Below are positions 28,852 through 36,414 of a stretch of 64,000 nucleotides of DNA, one piece after another; position 1 is the stretch's first letter; every line of letters begins with the position of its first letter. A program made the translations under genes and the position numbers. The notes below the pieces were generated by a model. That model was not told the origin of the DNA. It saw only the letters and a program-made list of their open reading frames with translations, and ran no database searches. Source of the stretch: Lysobacteraceae bacterium. Its GTDB lineage: Bacteria; Pseudomonadota; Gammaproteobacteria; Xanthomonadales; Rhodanobacteraceae. Location of the stretch: contig JAJFUF010000027.1 in assembly GCA_021372495.1 (NCBI GenBank), positions 1-64,000 on the forward strand. The letters are read 5' to 3'.

Positions 28852-29370
28852 ATGCGCGAACTGTTTCCCGTCATACGCGATCTCTGCCTGCTGCGGCGCG
28901 GCCCGCAGGACCTGCCCTATGCGCCGCACCTGCCGGCCCTGCTGGGGCTGGCGCTGATCGTGCTGCAGGTGCTGGCCGGCGGCCTGCGCAAGGGCGTCGG
29001 CGAGGGCCTGGCGGGCGGCGTGCTGTCGGTGCTGTTCATGCTCGGCGCGCTGTACGCGCTGCTCGCCCTGCGCGGCCAGCGCGCGCGCTACGTGCAGGCG
29101 GCGGGCGCGCTGCTCGGCGTGCTGCTGGCGTTCTCGCTGCTGGCGCTGCCGCTGGCGCTGCTGATGGGGCCGAACGTCGACGTGATGCATCCGACCGCGC
29201 TGCAGATGCTGCTGATCTGGCCGCTGCTCGGCCTGGCGATCTGGCAACTGTGCGCGATCGCGCACGTGCTGCGCCACGCGCTCGACGTGCCGTTCGCCGG
29301 CGGCGTGCTGCTGGCGCTGCTGCTCGGCCTCGGCAACTATGTGCTGGTGCAGGCCACGTTCCCGGCCTGA
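28852..29370 (+). CDS. Hypothetical membrane protein (five predicted helices)
   Basis: A 172-residue protein whose hydrophobic segments lie at about residues 30–45, 52–72, 80–103, 118–140 and 150–168, leaving short charged loops. The N-terminus MRELFPVIRDLCLLRRGPQDLPYAP recalls Yip1-like membrane proteins of xanthomonads found before mpl, but no firm family motif is visible. ATG 28852 follows ggaagcgaacc. It ends 29 bp before mpl on the same strand, so it is probably in the same transcript. No function can be assigned. Confidence 0.75.
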   Translation: MRELFPVIRDLCLLRRGPQDLPYAPHLPALLGLALIVLQVLAGGLRKGVGEGLAGGVLSVLFMLGALYALLALRGQRARYVQAAGALLGVLLAFSLLALPLALLMGPNVDVMHPTALQMLLIWPLLGLAIWQLCAIAHVLRHALDVPFAGGVLLALLLGLGNYVLVQATFPA

Positions 29371-29399
29371 TCCGCGCCACGCTGCGAGCACCGCCCGAC

Positions 29400-30836
29400 A
29401 TGCGCATCCACATCCTCGGCATCTGCGGCACCTTCATGGGCGGCGTCGCCGCGCTGGCGCGCGAACTCGGCCACACGGTGGAAGGTTCCGACGCCAACGT
29501 GTATCCGCCGATGAGCACCCAGCTCGAGGCGCTCGGCATCGCGCTGAAGTCCGGCTATGCCGCCGCGCACCTGCAGCCGGCGCCGGACCTGGTGATCGTC
29601 GGCAACGCGCTGTCGCGCGGCAATCCGGCGATCGAGCACGTGCTGGACGCGCGCCTGCCCTACGTCTCCGGGCCGCAGTGGCTGGGCGAGACGCTGCTGC
29701 GCGAGCGCGAGGTGCTGGCGGTGGCCGGCACGCACGGCAAGACCACCACCACCAGCCTGCTGGCGCACCTGCTGGAAAGCGCCGGGCTGGCGCCGGGCTT
29801 CCTGGTCGGCGGCGTGCCGGGCAATTTCGGCGTGTCGGCGCGGCTGGGTGGAAAGCCCCCCTCCCCTCGGGAGAGGGGGCGGGGTGGGGATTCGGCGCCG
29901 CGCGCGGAACCCGCACCCTCATCCGGCGCTGCGCCATTTGTCATCGAGGCGGACGAGTACGACACCGCGTTCTTCGACAAGCGCTCGAAGTTCGTGCACT
30001 ACCGCCCGCGCGTCGCCATCCTCAACAACCTCGAGTACGACCACGCCGACATCTTCCCCGACGTCGCCGCGATCCAGCGCCAGTTCCACCACCTGGTGCG
30101 CACCGTGCCCGGCAACGGCCGGCTGATCGTCAACGCCGAGGACGAGCGTCTCGCCGAGGTGCTGGCGATGGGTTGCTGGACGCCGGTCGAGACCTTCGGC
30201 ATCGCGCGCGGCGACTGGCGCGCGCGGTTGATCGAAGCCGACGGCTCGGCGTTCGCGGTGACGCGCGGCGGCGTCGCGGTCGGCGAGGTGCGCTGGCCGC
30301 TGCTCGGCCGCCACAACGTGATGAACGCGCTGGCCGCGCTGGCCGCCGCGGCCGCGGCGGGCGCCGATCCGGCCGCGCTGCTGCCGGCGTTCGCCGGCTT
30401 CGCCAGCGTCAAACGGCGCATGGAGCTGGTCGGCGAGCACGCCGGCGTGCGCGTCTACGACGACTTCGCGCACCACCCGACCGCGATCGCCACCACGCTG
30501 GCCGGCCTGCGCGCGCGCGTCGGCGCGGCGCGCATCGTGGTCGCGCTGGAGCCGCGCTCGAACTCGATGCGGCTCGGCGCGCACGCCGCCGGGCTGGCGC
30601 CCAGCCTGCGCGACGCCGACGCGGTGGTGTTCCTGCACCGCCCCGAGCTGCCGTGGGACGCCGAGTGCGTCACCGCCGCGCTGGACGGCCGCGGCCGCAG
30701 CGCGCCGACGGTGGACGCGCTGATCGCCGCGCTGCTGGAACAGGCGCGCCCCGGCGACCACGTCGTGTTCATGTCCAACGGCGGCTTCGAGGCCGCCCCG
30801 CGCCGCTTCGCCGAGGCGCTGCGGGCGGCGCGCTGA
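29400..30836 (+). CDS. mpl: UDP-MurNAc:L-Ala-gamma-D-Glu-meso-DAP ligase, with in-frame repeat insertion
   Basis: A 478-residue Mur ligase that recycles the murein tripeptide by joining it to UDP-MurNAc. The N-terminal domain starts MRIHILGICGTFMGGVAALA. The ATP loop is AGTHGKTTTTSL (G110–). The central domain has EADEYDTAFFDKRSKFVHY and NNLEYDHADIFPD, and the C-terminal domain has VYDDFAHHPTAI. Between SARLG and PFVIEADEYD about 28 residues (G151–A178) are inserted, where the E. coli protein has only a few; they are Pro/Gly/Arg-rich and encoded by a palindromic intergenic-type repeat. Without it the length would be normal (about 450). The frame is kept, so the enzyme may still work. Confidence 0.93.
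   Translation: MRIHILGICGTFMGGVAALARELGHTVEGSDANVYPPMSTQLEALGIALKSGYAAAHLQPAPDLVIVGNALSRGNPAIEHVLDARLPYVSGPQWLGETLLREREVLAVAGTHGKTTTTSLLAHLLESAGLAPGFLVGGVPGNFGVSARLGGKPPSPRERGRGGDSAPRAEPAPSSGAAPFVIEADEYDTAFFDKRSKFVHYRPRVAILNNLEYDHADIFPDVAAIQRQFHHLVRTVPGNGRLIVNAEDERLAEVLAMGCWTPVETFGIARGDWRARLIEADGSAFAVTRGGVAVGEVRWPLLGRHNVMNALAALAAAAAAGADPAALLPAFAGFASVKRRMELVGEHAGVRVYDDFAHHPTAIATTLAGLRARVGAARIVVALEPRSNSMRLGAHAAGLAPSLRDADAVVFLHRPELPWDAECVTAALDGRGRSAPTVDALIAALLEQARPGDHVVFMSNGGFEAAPRRFAEALRAAR
29850..29933 (+). repeat. Palindromic repeat inserted in frame within mpl
   Basis: 84 bp inside mpl containing ccctcccctcgggagaggg (19-base palindromic core) followed by ggcggggtgggg and, after a GC-rich stretch, accctcatccggcgctgcg. 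These blocks are typical of dispersed intergenic repeats and resemble the CTCTCCCC/GGGGAGAG palindromes at 19673–19691 and 19783–19805. The unit is 28 codons and contains no stop in the mpl frame. Confidence 0.75.
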
Positions 30837-30876
30837 GCGGCCGAACCCGCCGCGGCGCGGGTGCTAGACTCGCCGC

Positions 30877-31467
30877 GTGGCGCTCCCCGACATCCCGCTG
30901 TTCCCGATGTCTGCCGTGCTGTTTCCCGGCGGGCCGCTGCAGTTGCGCATCTTCGAGCCGCGCTATCTCGACATGGTGCGCGAATGCGCGCGCGCGGGCC
31001 AGGGCTTCGGCGTGTGCCTGATCCTGCAGGGCGGCGAGGTCGGCGAGCCGGCGCTGCCGGCGGCGGTCGGCACGCTGGCGCGCATCACCGATTTCTACAC
31101 CTTGCCCGACGGCCTGCTCGGCATAACCGCCGAGGGCGGCGCGCGTTTCCGCGTGCTGAGCACGCGCGTGCGCGACAACGGGCTGGTGCACGGCGAGGTG
31201 CGCTTCTGGCCGGACGAGCCGCAGTTGCCGGTGCCGCCCGAGCACGGCCTGCTGCCGACCATCCTCGAGCGCCTGGTCGAGCAGCTCGGCCCGCACTACG
31301 AGGACGCGCCGCGCGCCTGCTACGACGACGCCAGTTGGGTCGGCTTCCGCCTCGCCGAGCTGCTGCCGCTGACCCACGGCGAGCGCCAGCAGATGCTCGA
31401 AGTGACCGATCCACTCGAACGCCTGCGCGCCCTGCGCGACAGCCTGCCGAGGTTCCAGCGCGCATGA
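30877..31467 (+). CDS. LON peptidase substrate-binding domain protein
   Basis: A 196-residue protein consisting only of the N-terminal substrate-binding domain of Lon, without ATPase or protease parts. It opens VALPDIPLFPMSAVLFPGGP and LQLRIFEPRYLDMVRECARA, both family hallmarks. GTG 30877 lies only 6 nt after TAGACT (30865–30870), a spacing at which transcription would begin at or next to the start codon, so the mRNA may be leaderless. The stop overlaps the ATG of the SDR gene (ATGA). Such stand-alone domains are common but their function is not established. Confidence 0.9.
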   Translation: MALPDIPLFPMSAVLFPGGPLQLRIFEPRYLDMVRECARAGQGFGVCLILQGGEVGEPALPAAVGTLARITDFYTLPDGLLGITAEGGARFRVLSTRVRDNGLVHGEVRFWPDEPQLPVPPEHGLLPTILERLVEQLGPHYEDAPRACYDDASWVGFRLAELLPLTHGERQQMLEVTDPLERLRALRDSLPRFQRA

Positions 31468-32288
31468 CCGACACCCTGCAAGGCAAGACCCTGTTCATCA
31501 CCGGCGCCTCGCGCGGCATCGGCTTGGCGATCGCGCTGCGCGCCGCGCGCGACGGCGCCAACGTCGCGGTCGCGGCCAAGAGCGCGGTGCCGAATCCGAA
31601 GCTGCCCGGCACCATCCACAGCGCCGCCGCCGAGATCGAGGCGGCCGGCGGGCAGGCGCTGGCGCTGAAGATGGACATCCGCGAGGAGGCCGAGGTGCAG
31701 GCCGCGGTGGCGGCCACGGTCGAGCGCTTCGGCGGCATCGACATCCTGGTCAACAACGCCAGCGCGATCTGGCTGGCCGGCACCGCCGGCACGCCGATGA
31801 AGCGCTTCGACCTGATGCACCAGGTCAACACGCGCGGCACCTTCATGGTCACCCAGGCCTGCCTGCCGCACCTGAAGAAGGCGGCCAATCCGCACGTGCT
31901 GATGCTGTCGCCGCCGCTGAACCTGAAGCCGCGCTGGTTCCAGGCGCATACCGCCTACACCATCGCCAAGTACGGCATGAGCATGTGCGTGCTGGGCATG
32001 AGCGCGGAATTCGCCCGCGACGGCGTCGCGGTCAACGCGCTGTGGCCGAGGACGGTGATCGCCACCGCCGCGATCGCCATGCTCGGCGGCATGGTGCGGC
32101 CGGAGAACTGCCGCATGCCGGAGATCGTCGCCGACGCCGCGCACCGCGTCCTGACCCGACCGGCGCGCGCGTTCAGCGGGCACTTCTGCATCGACGAGGA
32201 GGTGCTGCGCGAGGCCGGCACCGCGGACTTCGCGCGCTACGCGGTGCAGCCGGGCGCGCAATTGCTGCCCGACTTCTTCCTCGACTGA
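31464..32288 (+). CDS. SDR family NAD(P)-dependent oxidoreductase (HSDL2-like)
   Basis: A 274-residue classical short-chain dehydrogenase similar to hydroxysteroid dehydrogenase-like 2. The Rossmann glycine motif is TGASRGIGLAIALRAA, and NNASAIWLAGT is the structural NNAG counterpart. The catalytic Ser is in LMLSPPLN, with Tyr and Lys in YTIAKYGM. A PRTVIATAAIAMLGG segment closes the substrate pocket. It overlaps the LON-domain gene by 4 bp, so both are translated from one transcript. The natural substrate is unknown; HSDL2 relatives are linked to fatty-acid metabolism. Confidence 0.9.
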   Translation: MTDTLQGKTLFITGASRGIGLAIALRAARDGANVAVAAKSAVPNPKLPGTIHSAAAEIEAAGGQALALKMDIREEAEVQAAVAATVERFGGIDILVNNASAIWLAGTAGTPMKRFDLMHQVNTRGTFMVTQACLPHLKKAANPHVLMLSPPLNLKPRWFQAHTAYTIAKYGMSMCVLGMSAEFARDGVAVNALWPRTVIATAAIAMLGGMVRPENCRMPEIVADAAHRVLTRPARAFSGHFCIDEEVLREAGTADFARYAVQPGAQLLPDFFLD

Positions 32289-32366
32289 GCCGGCGCCGCG
32301 GCCGGACTTGAACGCGTCCGGGCGCGCCCCGAACTTCCCGGCGTTGCCGCTGCCGGAGCGAAGCCG

Positions 32367-32789
32367 ATGAAATACCTGCACAGCATGGTGCGCGTGCGCG
32401 ATCTCGACGCCGCGCTGCGTTTCTATTGCGACGGCCTCGGCCTGCGCGAGGTGCGCCGGCGCGACTATCCGCAGGGCAGGTTCACCCTGGTGTTCCTGGC
32501 CGCGCCGGACAGTCCCGAGGCGGAGCTGGAGCTGACCCACAACTGGGACTCGGCGGAGGACTACGGCTCGGCGCGCAACTTCGGCCACCTCGCCTTTCGC
32601 GTCGACGACATCTACGCCCTCTGCGCACGCCTGCAGGCGATGGGCGTCGCCATCAACCGCCCGCCGCGCGACGGCCACATGGCGTTCGTGCGCTCGCCCG
32701 ACCTGATCTCGATCGAGCTGCTGCAGAAGGGCGACGCGCTGCCGCCGCGCGAGCCGTGGGCGTCGATGCCCAATACGGGCAACTGGTAA
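32367..32789 (+). CDS. gloA: Glyoxalase I-like VOC family protein
   Basis: A 140-residue vicinal-oxygen-chelate protein like lactoylglutathione lyase, which converts the methylglyoxal–glutathione adduct to S-lactoylglutathione. Metal ligands fit the family: His5 (LHSMVRV), Glu in LELTHNWDS, His in [10 protein letters not shown] and Glu in ISIELLQ. The start and length are typical. ATG 32367 follows cggagcgaag. It lies 78 bp after the SDR gene and is followed by a weak terminator. Gene symbol by similarity. Confidence 0.87.
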   Translation: MKYLHSMVRVRDLDAALRFYCDGLGLREVRRRDYPQGRFTLVFLAAPDSPEAELELTHNWDSAEDYGSARNFGHLAFRVDDIYALCARLQAMGVAINRPPRDGHMAFVRSPDLISIELLQKGDALPPREPWASMPNTGNW

Positions 32790-33101
32790 ACGCCCCGGGA
32801 TCGGAGTAGGAGTACGCGAGGCAGCGTGCCGCAGGGCCGCAAACGGCCGTTTTTACGGCTCTTCCGCACGATGACCGGTATTGATGCCGGTCAACATGGC
32901 GCCCCGATCCGGCGTCAAATAATGCAACGCGTGTTTCCCGCCGGAACGTCTGCCCGGCGCACGGCGTTCCCGCGTATGGCGGGAAACCGGCAGCCCGGTC
33001 GGAGCCCTGGCTTCTGCCTGAGCAGCTCGTGACTGGTGGGGTAGCGCCGGGTTCGCCCGTCGTCGCGACGGCGGAACGGGCGCCATGCGTGCGAGGAAGC
33101 C
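32790..33101. other. 312 bp intergenic region before the VpsR-like regulator
   Basis: No gene is supported. It holds the weak terminator after gloA (32834–32854), an inverted repeat gaccgg/ccggtc (32873–32892) and a longer dyad cgcccgt/acgggcg near 33051–33080. No convincing sigma-70 or sigma-54 promoter was recognised. Confidence 0.5.
32834..32854 (+). terminator. Weak rho-independent terminator after gloA
   Basis: ggccg and cggcc (32835–32839, 32844–32848) form a 5-bp stem around caaa, followed by g and five T residues. Confidence 0.5.
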
Positions 33102-34460
33102 ATGGGCGTGCAGGGAAATGGAGCATCCACCCGCAGCCTGGCGTGGTTCGGCGCCCCGGACCCGCAGGTGCACCGCGCGCTGGCGGAAGCGGGTTGGCGC
33201 GTCCTGCCGATCGACCTGCGGCGCGACGACGGCTCCGCCATCATCCGCGGCACCGACGCCTGGGTCGCGCTGGTCGAATTCGACGCCGAGACGCCGCTGC
33301 GCAACGTCGAGCGCCTGGCGGCGCAGCATCCGGAGGTGCAGTGGCTGGCGCTGGTGCACGCGGACGACCTGGCCAAGCCGGCGGTGCGCGACCTGATCCG
33401 CTACGCCTTCTTCGACTACTTCACGTTGCCGCTCGACGTCGGCCAACTGTGCATGGCGCTCGGCCACGCCTGGGGCAAGGCGCAGCTCGGCCGCGACGCC
33501 GGCCCGCTGCGCGGCAACGACCTCGACGGCGTGATCGGCGCCAGCCGCGTCATGCACGCGCTCGCGCTCAGGATCCGCAAGTTCGTGCCGGTCGACGTGT
33601 CGGTGCTGATCACCGGCGAAACCGGCACCGGCAAGGAGCTGGCCGCGCGCACGCTGCACCGCTTCTCCGCGCGCAGCGCCGGGCCGTTCGCGGCCATCAA
33701 TTGCGGCGCGCTGCCGGAGAAGCTGGTGCAGTCGGAGCTGTTCGGCCACGAGCGCGGCGCGTTCACCGACGCCGCCACGCGCAAGATCGGGCGCATCGAG
33801 GCCGCGCACGGCGGCACCGTGTTCCTCGACGAGATCGGCGACCTGCCGCTGGAGGCGCAGTCCAACCTGCTGCGCTTCCTGCAGGACGGCACGATCGAGC
33901 GCGTCGGCAGCCACCAGTCGATCCGGGTGGATGCGCGCGTGGTCGCCGCGACCCACGTCGACCTCGAGCAGGCCGTCGCCGAGCGGCGCTTCCGCGAGGA
34001 CCTCTACTACCGCCTCAACGTGCTGCGCCTGCACATGCCGCCGCTGCGCGAGCGCGAGCGCGACATCGAACTGCTCGCCTGTCATTTCCTCGAGACGTTC
34101 CGCCAGGAGCACGGTACGCACGTGCGCGGCTTCAGCGAGGCGGCCAAGGAGGCGATGGCGGCGCATGCCTGGCCGGGCAACGTGCGCGAGCTGATGAACC
34201 GCGTGCGCCGCGCCGTGGTGATGGCCGAGGGCCCGCTGATCACGCCCGCGCATCTCGATCTGGCCGAGCCCGCCTACGTGATGCACGCGGTCTCGCTGGA
34301 CAGCGCGCGCGATTGCGCCGAGCGCGACATGATCGTCGACTGCCTGCGCGAGACGCGCTTCAACGTCAGCGAATGCGCGCGGCGCCTGAAGGTGTCGCGG
34401 GTCACCGTCTACCGGCTGTGCAAGAAACATCGCGTCGCGCTCTCCGGCGATACGGGCTAG
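33102..34460 (+). CDS. VpsR-like enhancer-binding-type regulator with altered GAFTGA loop
   Basis: A 452-residue transcriptional regulator. The N-terminal 130 residues resemble a receiver-like/VpsR domain without a clear phosphorylation Asp. The AAA+ domain has Walker A GETGTGKE (from G172), Walker B GGTVFLDEIGD and the arginine region FREDLYYRLNVL. The sigma-54 contact loop, normally GAFTGA, reads GAFTDA (219–224). The C-terminal Fis-type helix-turn-helix is NVSECARRLKVSRVTVYRLC. VpsR of Vibrio, which lacks a functional loop, works with sigma-70 and c-di-GMP, so a similar mode is possible here. Ribosome site gaggaagcc. Its TAG stop is part of the CTAG target of the following IS. Confidence 0.88.
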   Translation: MGVQGNGASTRSLAWFGAPDPQVHRALAEAGWRVLPIDLRRDDGSAIIRGTDAWVALVEFDAETPLRNVERLAAQHPEVQWLALVHADDLAKPAVRDLIRYAFFDYFTLPLDVGQLCMALGHAWGKAQLGRDAGPLRGNDLDGVIGASRVMHALALRIRKFVPVDVSVLITGETGTGKELAARTLHRFSARSAGPFAAINCGALPEKLVQSELFGHERGAFTDAATRKIGRIEAAHGGTVFLDEIGDLPLEAQSNLLRFLQDGTIERVGSHQSIRVDARVVAATHVDLEQAVAERRFREDLYYRLNVLRLHMPPLRERERDIELLACHFLETFRQEHGTHVRGFSEAAKEAMAAHAWPGNVRELMNRVRRAVVMAEGPLITPAHLDLAEPAYVMHAVSLDSARDCAERDMIVDCLRETRFNVSECARRLKVSRVTVYRLCKKHRVALSGDTG

Positions 34461-35485
34461 ATGTGATCTCTCAGTAGGTTGTTCACCCGGGGCGAACCCG
34501 GGATTCTGGCGGTGCGACCCATTCAGCACCCACAGGAGCCCCGGATGAACCTGCATAAACATGCCCGTCTTACGCCGCGAGGTCGAGCCCTGCTTGTAGA
34601 GAGGGTGCTCAAACACGGCCTGCGCGTGGAGGAGGCCGCCCATGCGGCTGGGGTGAGCGTGCGCACGGCCTACAAGTGGCTGCAGCGTTTTCGCGAGGAG
34701 GGTACGGTGGGGCTGCTCGATCGTTCGTCCCGCCCCCATCGTTGCCCGCATGCCACGGCGACAGCGATCGCCCACCAGGTCATCGAGCACCGCCGTGAGC
34801 GCTGGACCTATCGACAGATCGCCCAGCACCTGGCGGTGGCGGCCAGCACGGTCGGCCGCCTGGTCAAGCGCGCAGGGCTCCATCGCTTGGCGGAACTCGA
34901 GCCGGCACACCCAACCAACCGCTACGAGTACCCCACGCCAGGCGATCTGCTGCATCTGGATATCAAGAAGCTGGGGCGCTTCTGGCGCCCCGGTCACCGC
35001 GTCACGGGTGAACGCCAGCACGCTTCGGACGGTGCCGGGTGGGAGTTTGTACACGTGGCCATCGACGACGCCTCGCGTGTGGCCTTTGGCACCATCGAGC
35101 CGGACGAACGCGGCCTGACCGCCTGCCGTGCCCTGCTCAAGACCTTGCGCTACTACCGCCAGTTGGGCGTGCGCTTCGCCCGGGTCATGACCGACAACGG
35201 CGCCTGCTACAAGTCGCGCGCTTTCAAGCGCCTGCTGCGCCGGCTCGGCCTGCGCCACGTACGCACCCGGCCCTACACGCCACGCACCAACGGCAAGGCC
35301 GAGCGCTTTATCCAGACCTCGCTGCGCGAGTGGGCCTATGCCCGCAGCTACGAGCACTCCGCGCAGCGTGCCGCGCATTGGCCGACATGGCTGCACCAGT
35401 ACAACTGGCACCGTCCCCACGCCAGTCTCGGTTACCAGCCGCCGATCACCCGCATCGGCATGAACAACCTGTTGGGTTTACACAT
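34461..35485 (+). mobile_element. IS481-family insertion sequence (1025 bp)
   Basis: The ends read atgtg…aggttgttca (from 34461) and, on the other strand from 35485, atgtg…aggttgttca, separated in each case by 10 less similar bases. The element is flanked by direct repeats CTAG (34457–34460 and 35486–35489), the target duplicated by many IS481 elements. One transposase gene fills it. Its TAG stop and that of the upstream regulator both come from the target copies. The element appears intact and recent. Confidence 0.93.
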
Positions 35486-35489
35486 CTAG
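34545..35489 (+). CDS. IS481 family transposase
   Basis: A 314-residue DDE transposase. The N-terminal helix-turn-helix (VEEAAHAAGVSVRTAYKWLQ) binds the element ends. The rve integrase core carries the triad: Asp in DLLHLDIKKLGRF, Asp in VMTDNGACYKS and Glu in TNGKAERFIQTSLREW. ATG 34545 follows caggagccccgg, a good ribosome site. The C-terminus LLGLHI runs through the right inverted repeat, and the stop codon TAG is the last three bases of the duplicated target CTAG, so the gene ends outside the element itself. No frameshift or internal stop is seen. Confidence 0.95.
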   Translation: MNLHKHARLTPRGRALLVERVLKHGLRVEEAAHAAGVSVRTAYKWLQRFREEGTVGLLDRSSRPHRCPHATATAIAHQVIEHRRERWTYRQIAQHLAVAASTVGRLVKRAGLHRLAELEPAHPTNRYEYPTPGDLLHLDIKKLGRFWRPGHRVTGERQHASDGAGWEFVHVAIDDASRVAFGTIEPDERGLTACRALLKTLRYYRQLGVRFARVMTDNGACYKSRAFKRLLRRLGLRHVRTRPYTPRTNGKAERFIQTSLREWAYARSYEHSAQRAAHWPTWLHQYNWHRPHASLGYQPPITRIGMNNLLGLHI

Positions 35490-35882
35490 CTCATGGGAAA
35501 GCTGACGAACCGATGCACCCCATAAGGCCTCTGCTTCTAGTGCCTGAACTTCAAATTCAGCGACAGCGGCGCGCACGGGTTTCCAGCGGTTGCTGTACAG
35601 GTGTGCGTAGGCATCGCGCTTTTCGCCGTTCGAGGGGCGCTGCTTTTGCGAGTAACCGCTTGGAAACTCGTCCGGCGTGATCAGTGGTGAGCGCGCTCCG
35701 TGAATCTGATCTCTCAGGTTGTAGGCCGCCTTGGCTAATGCCCGGGCAGCTTCGAAACGGGCTTTGCCATTGAGCTCTTGGCGCCACTTGTTCACACCGA
35801 AGACTGCTACGCCGGCCGTTACCGCAGCCGAAAGTGCTAAGACACTGTCTTTGATGGCCGTGATGAGCTGGGGGGCATCCAT
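35478..35882 (-). CDS. Cassette gene A: hypothetical membrane-anchored protein, 3' end truncated by IS481
   Basis: 134 residues in the current frame. An N-terminal hydrophobic segment (DSVLALSAAVTAGVAVFGVN) is followed by a charged helical part, KWRQELNGKARFEAARALAK and NRWKPVRAAVAEFEVQALEA. The protein resembles longer hypothetical proteins (roughly 170–190 residues) that continue past this point, from memory of the type rather than a search. The last two residues (DV) and the stop TAA are read from the IS481 right end, so the native C-terminus is lost or displaced. It begins 3 nt after an attC site. Function unknown; GC is much lower than in the core genes. Confidence 0.65.
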   Translation of the reverse strand: MDAPQLITAIKDSVLALSAAVTAGVAVFGVNKWRQELNGKARFEAARALAKAAYNLRDQIHGARSPLITPDEFPSGYSQKQRPSNGEKRDAYAHLYSNRWKPVRAAVAEFEVQALEAEALWGASVRQLSHELDV

Positions 35883-35885
35883 AGC

Positions 35886-35955
35886 AGCTAACGCTTAAGC
35901 TAACCGGCGCGAGCCCGCGTAGCGGGTGAGCGTCCGGTTGACCGAATAATTAGAC
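35886..35955 (-). other. attC site 1 (after cassette gene B)
   Basis: On the minus strand it starts with GTCTAAT (R''), continues TTCGGTCAACCGG, has a cccgc/gcggg stem, and ends with CCGGTTAGC and GTTAGCT (R'). The L'' box has one extra C against L', the usual extrahelical base. Length 70 bp. Confidence 0.85.
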
Positions 35956-35982
35956 AAATTCCATTGACTTCACACGATTAGC

Positions 35983-36270
35983 CTACTGCGTGTTGTTGCC
36001 AGGAGCGTATGTGAGCAATTCATACATAACGATACCCAAGCCGATGAAGTTGAAAATGGCTGCGAGCGCAATGTTTTGAACGTTGGCCTTGTCTCTCTTG
36101 GACTCGCGCCACATTGAAAGGCAAGCTGCCGCCACCGAAATAAGCAACATGCTTATGAAGAACACGGTGTCATCGTCGGCATTGAAGCGGCGACCCACTA
36201 CCAGCGGCACCACAATGACCGAGCCGATTGCTACCACGCACGAGCACAGAGCAGCAACATTCTTCTTCAT
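35983..36270 (-). CDS. Cassette gene B: small hypothetical membrane protein
   Basis: A 95-residue protein with three likely membrane helices: an N-terminal one (VAALCSCVVAIGSVIVVPLVV), a middle one (VFFISMLLISVAAACLSMW) and a C-terminal one (IALAAIFNFIGLGIVMYELL), separated by short charged loops. ATG 36270 has an aggggagaa ribosome site. The gene fills an integron cassette of about 403 bp bounded by attC sites 2 and 1. No family is recognised. Its low GC and lack of strong codon bias differ from the chromosome around it. Confidence 0.7.
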   Translation of the reverse strand: MKKNVAALCSCVVAIGSVIVVPLVVGRRFNADDDTVFFISMLLISVAAACLSMWRESKRDKANVQNIALAAIFNFIGLGIVMYELLTYAPGNNTQ

Positions 36271-36288
36271 GCGAAGTTCTCCCCTGAT

Positions 36289-36414
36289 GTCTAACGTTTG
36301 AGGTAACGCGCAGACGACGGCGTGACGCCTGGCCCGCGGGGATGATGATGTGCCGGGCGGCCCCGCGGGCCAGGCGGCGCGCCGTTGGCTGTCGCGTTGA
36401 CCGAAGGGTTAAAA
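36289..36414 (-). other. attC site 2 (after cassette gene C)
   Basis: On the minus strand it runs from TTTTAAC (R'', which includes the TAA stop of gene C) through CCTTCGGTCAACGCG to CGCGTTACC and GTTAGAC (R', a perfect GTTRRRY). L'' (GGTCAACGCG) has one extra C over L'. A long ggcccgcgggg/ccccgcgggcc stem fills the centre. Length 126 bp. Confidence 0.93.

Noticed and set aside
32860..33101. Sigma-54 promoter before the VpsR-like regulator
   Set aside because: No GG-N10-GC element with TGGC/TTGC character was found.
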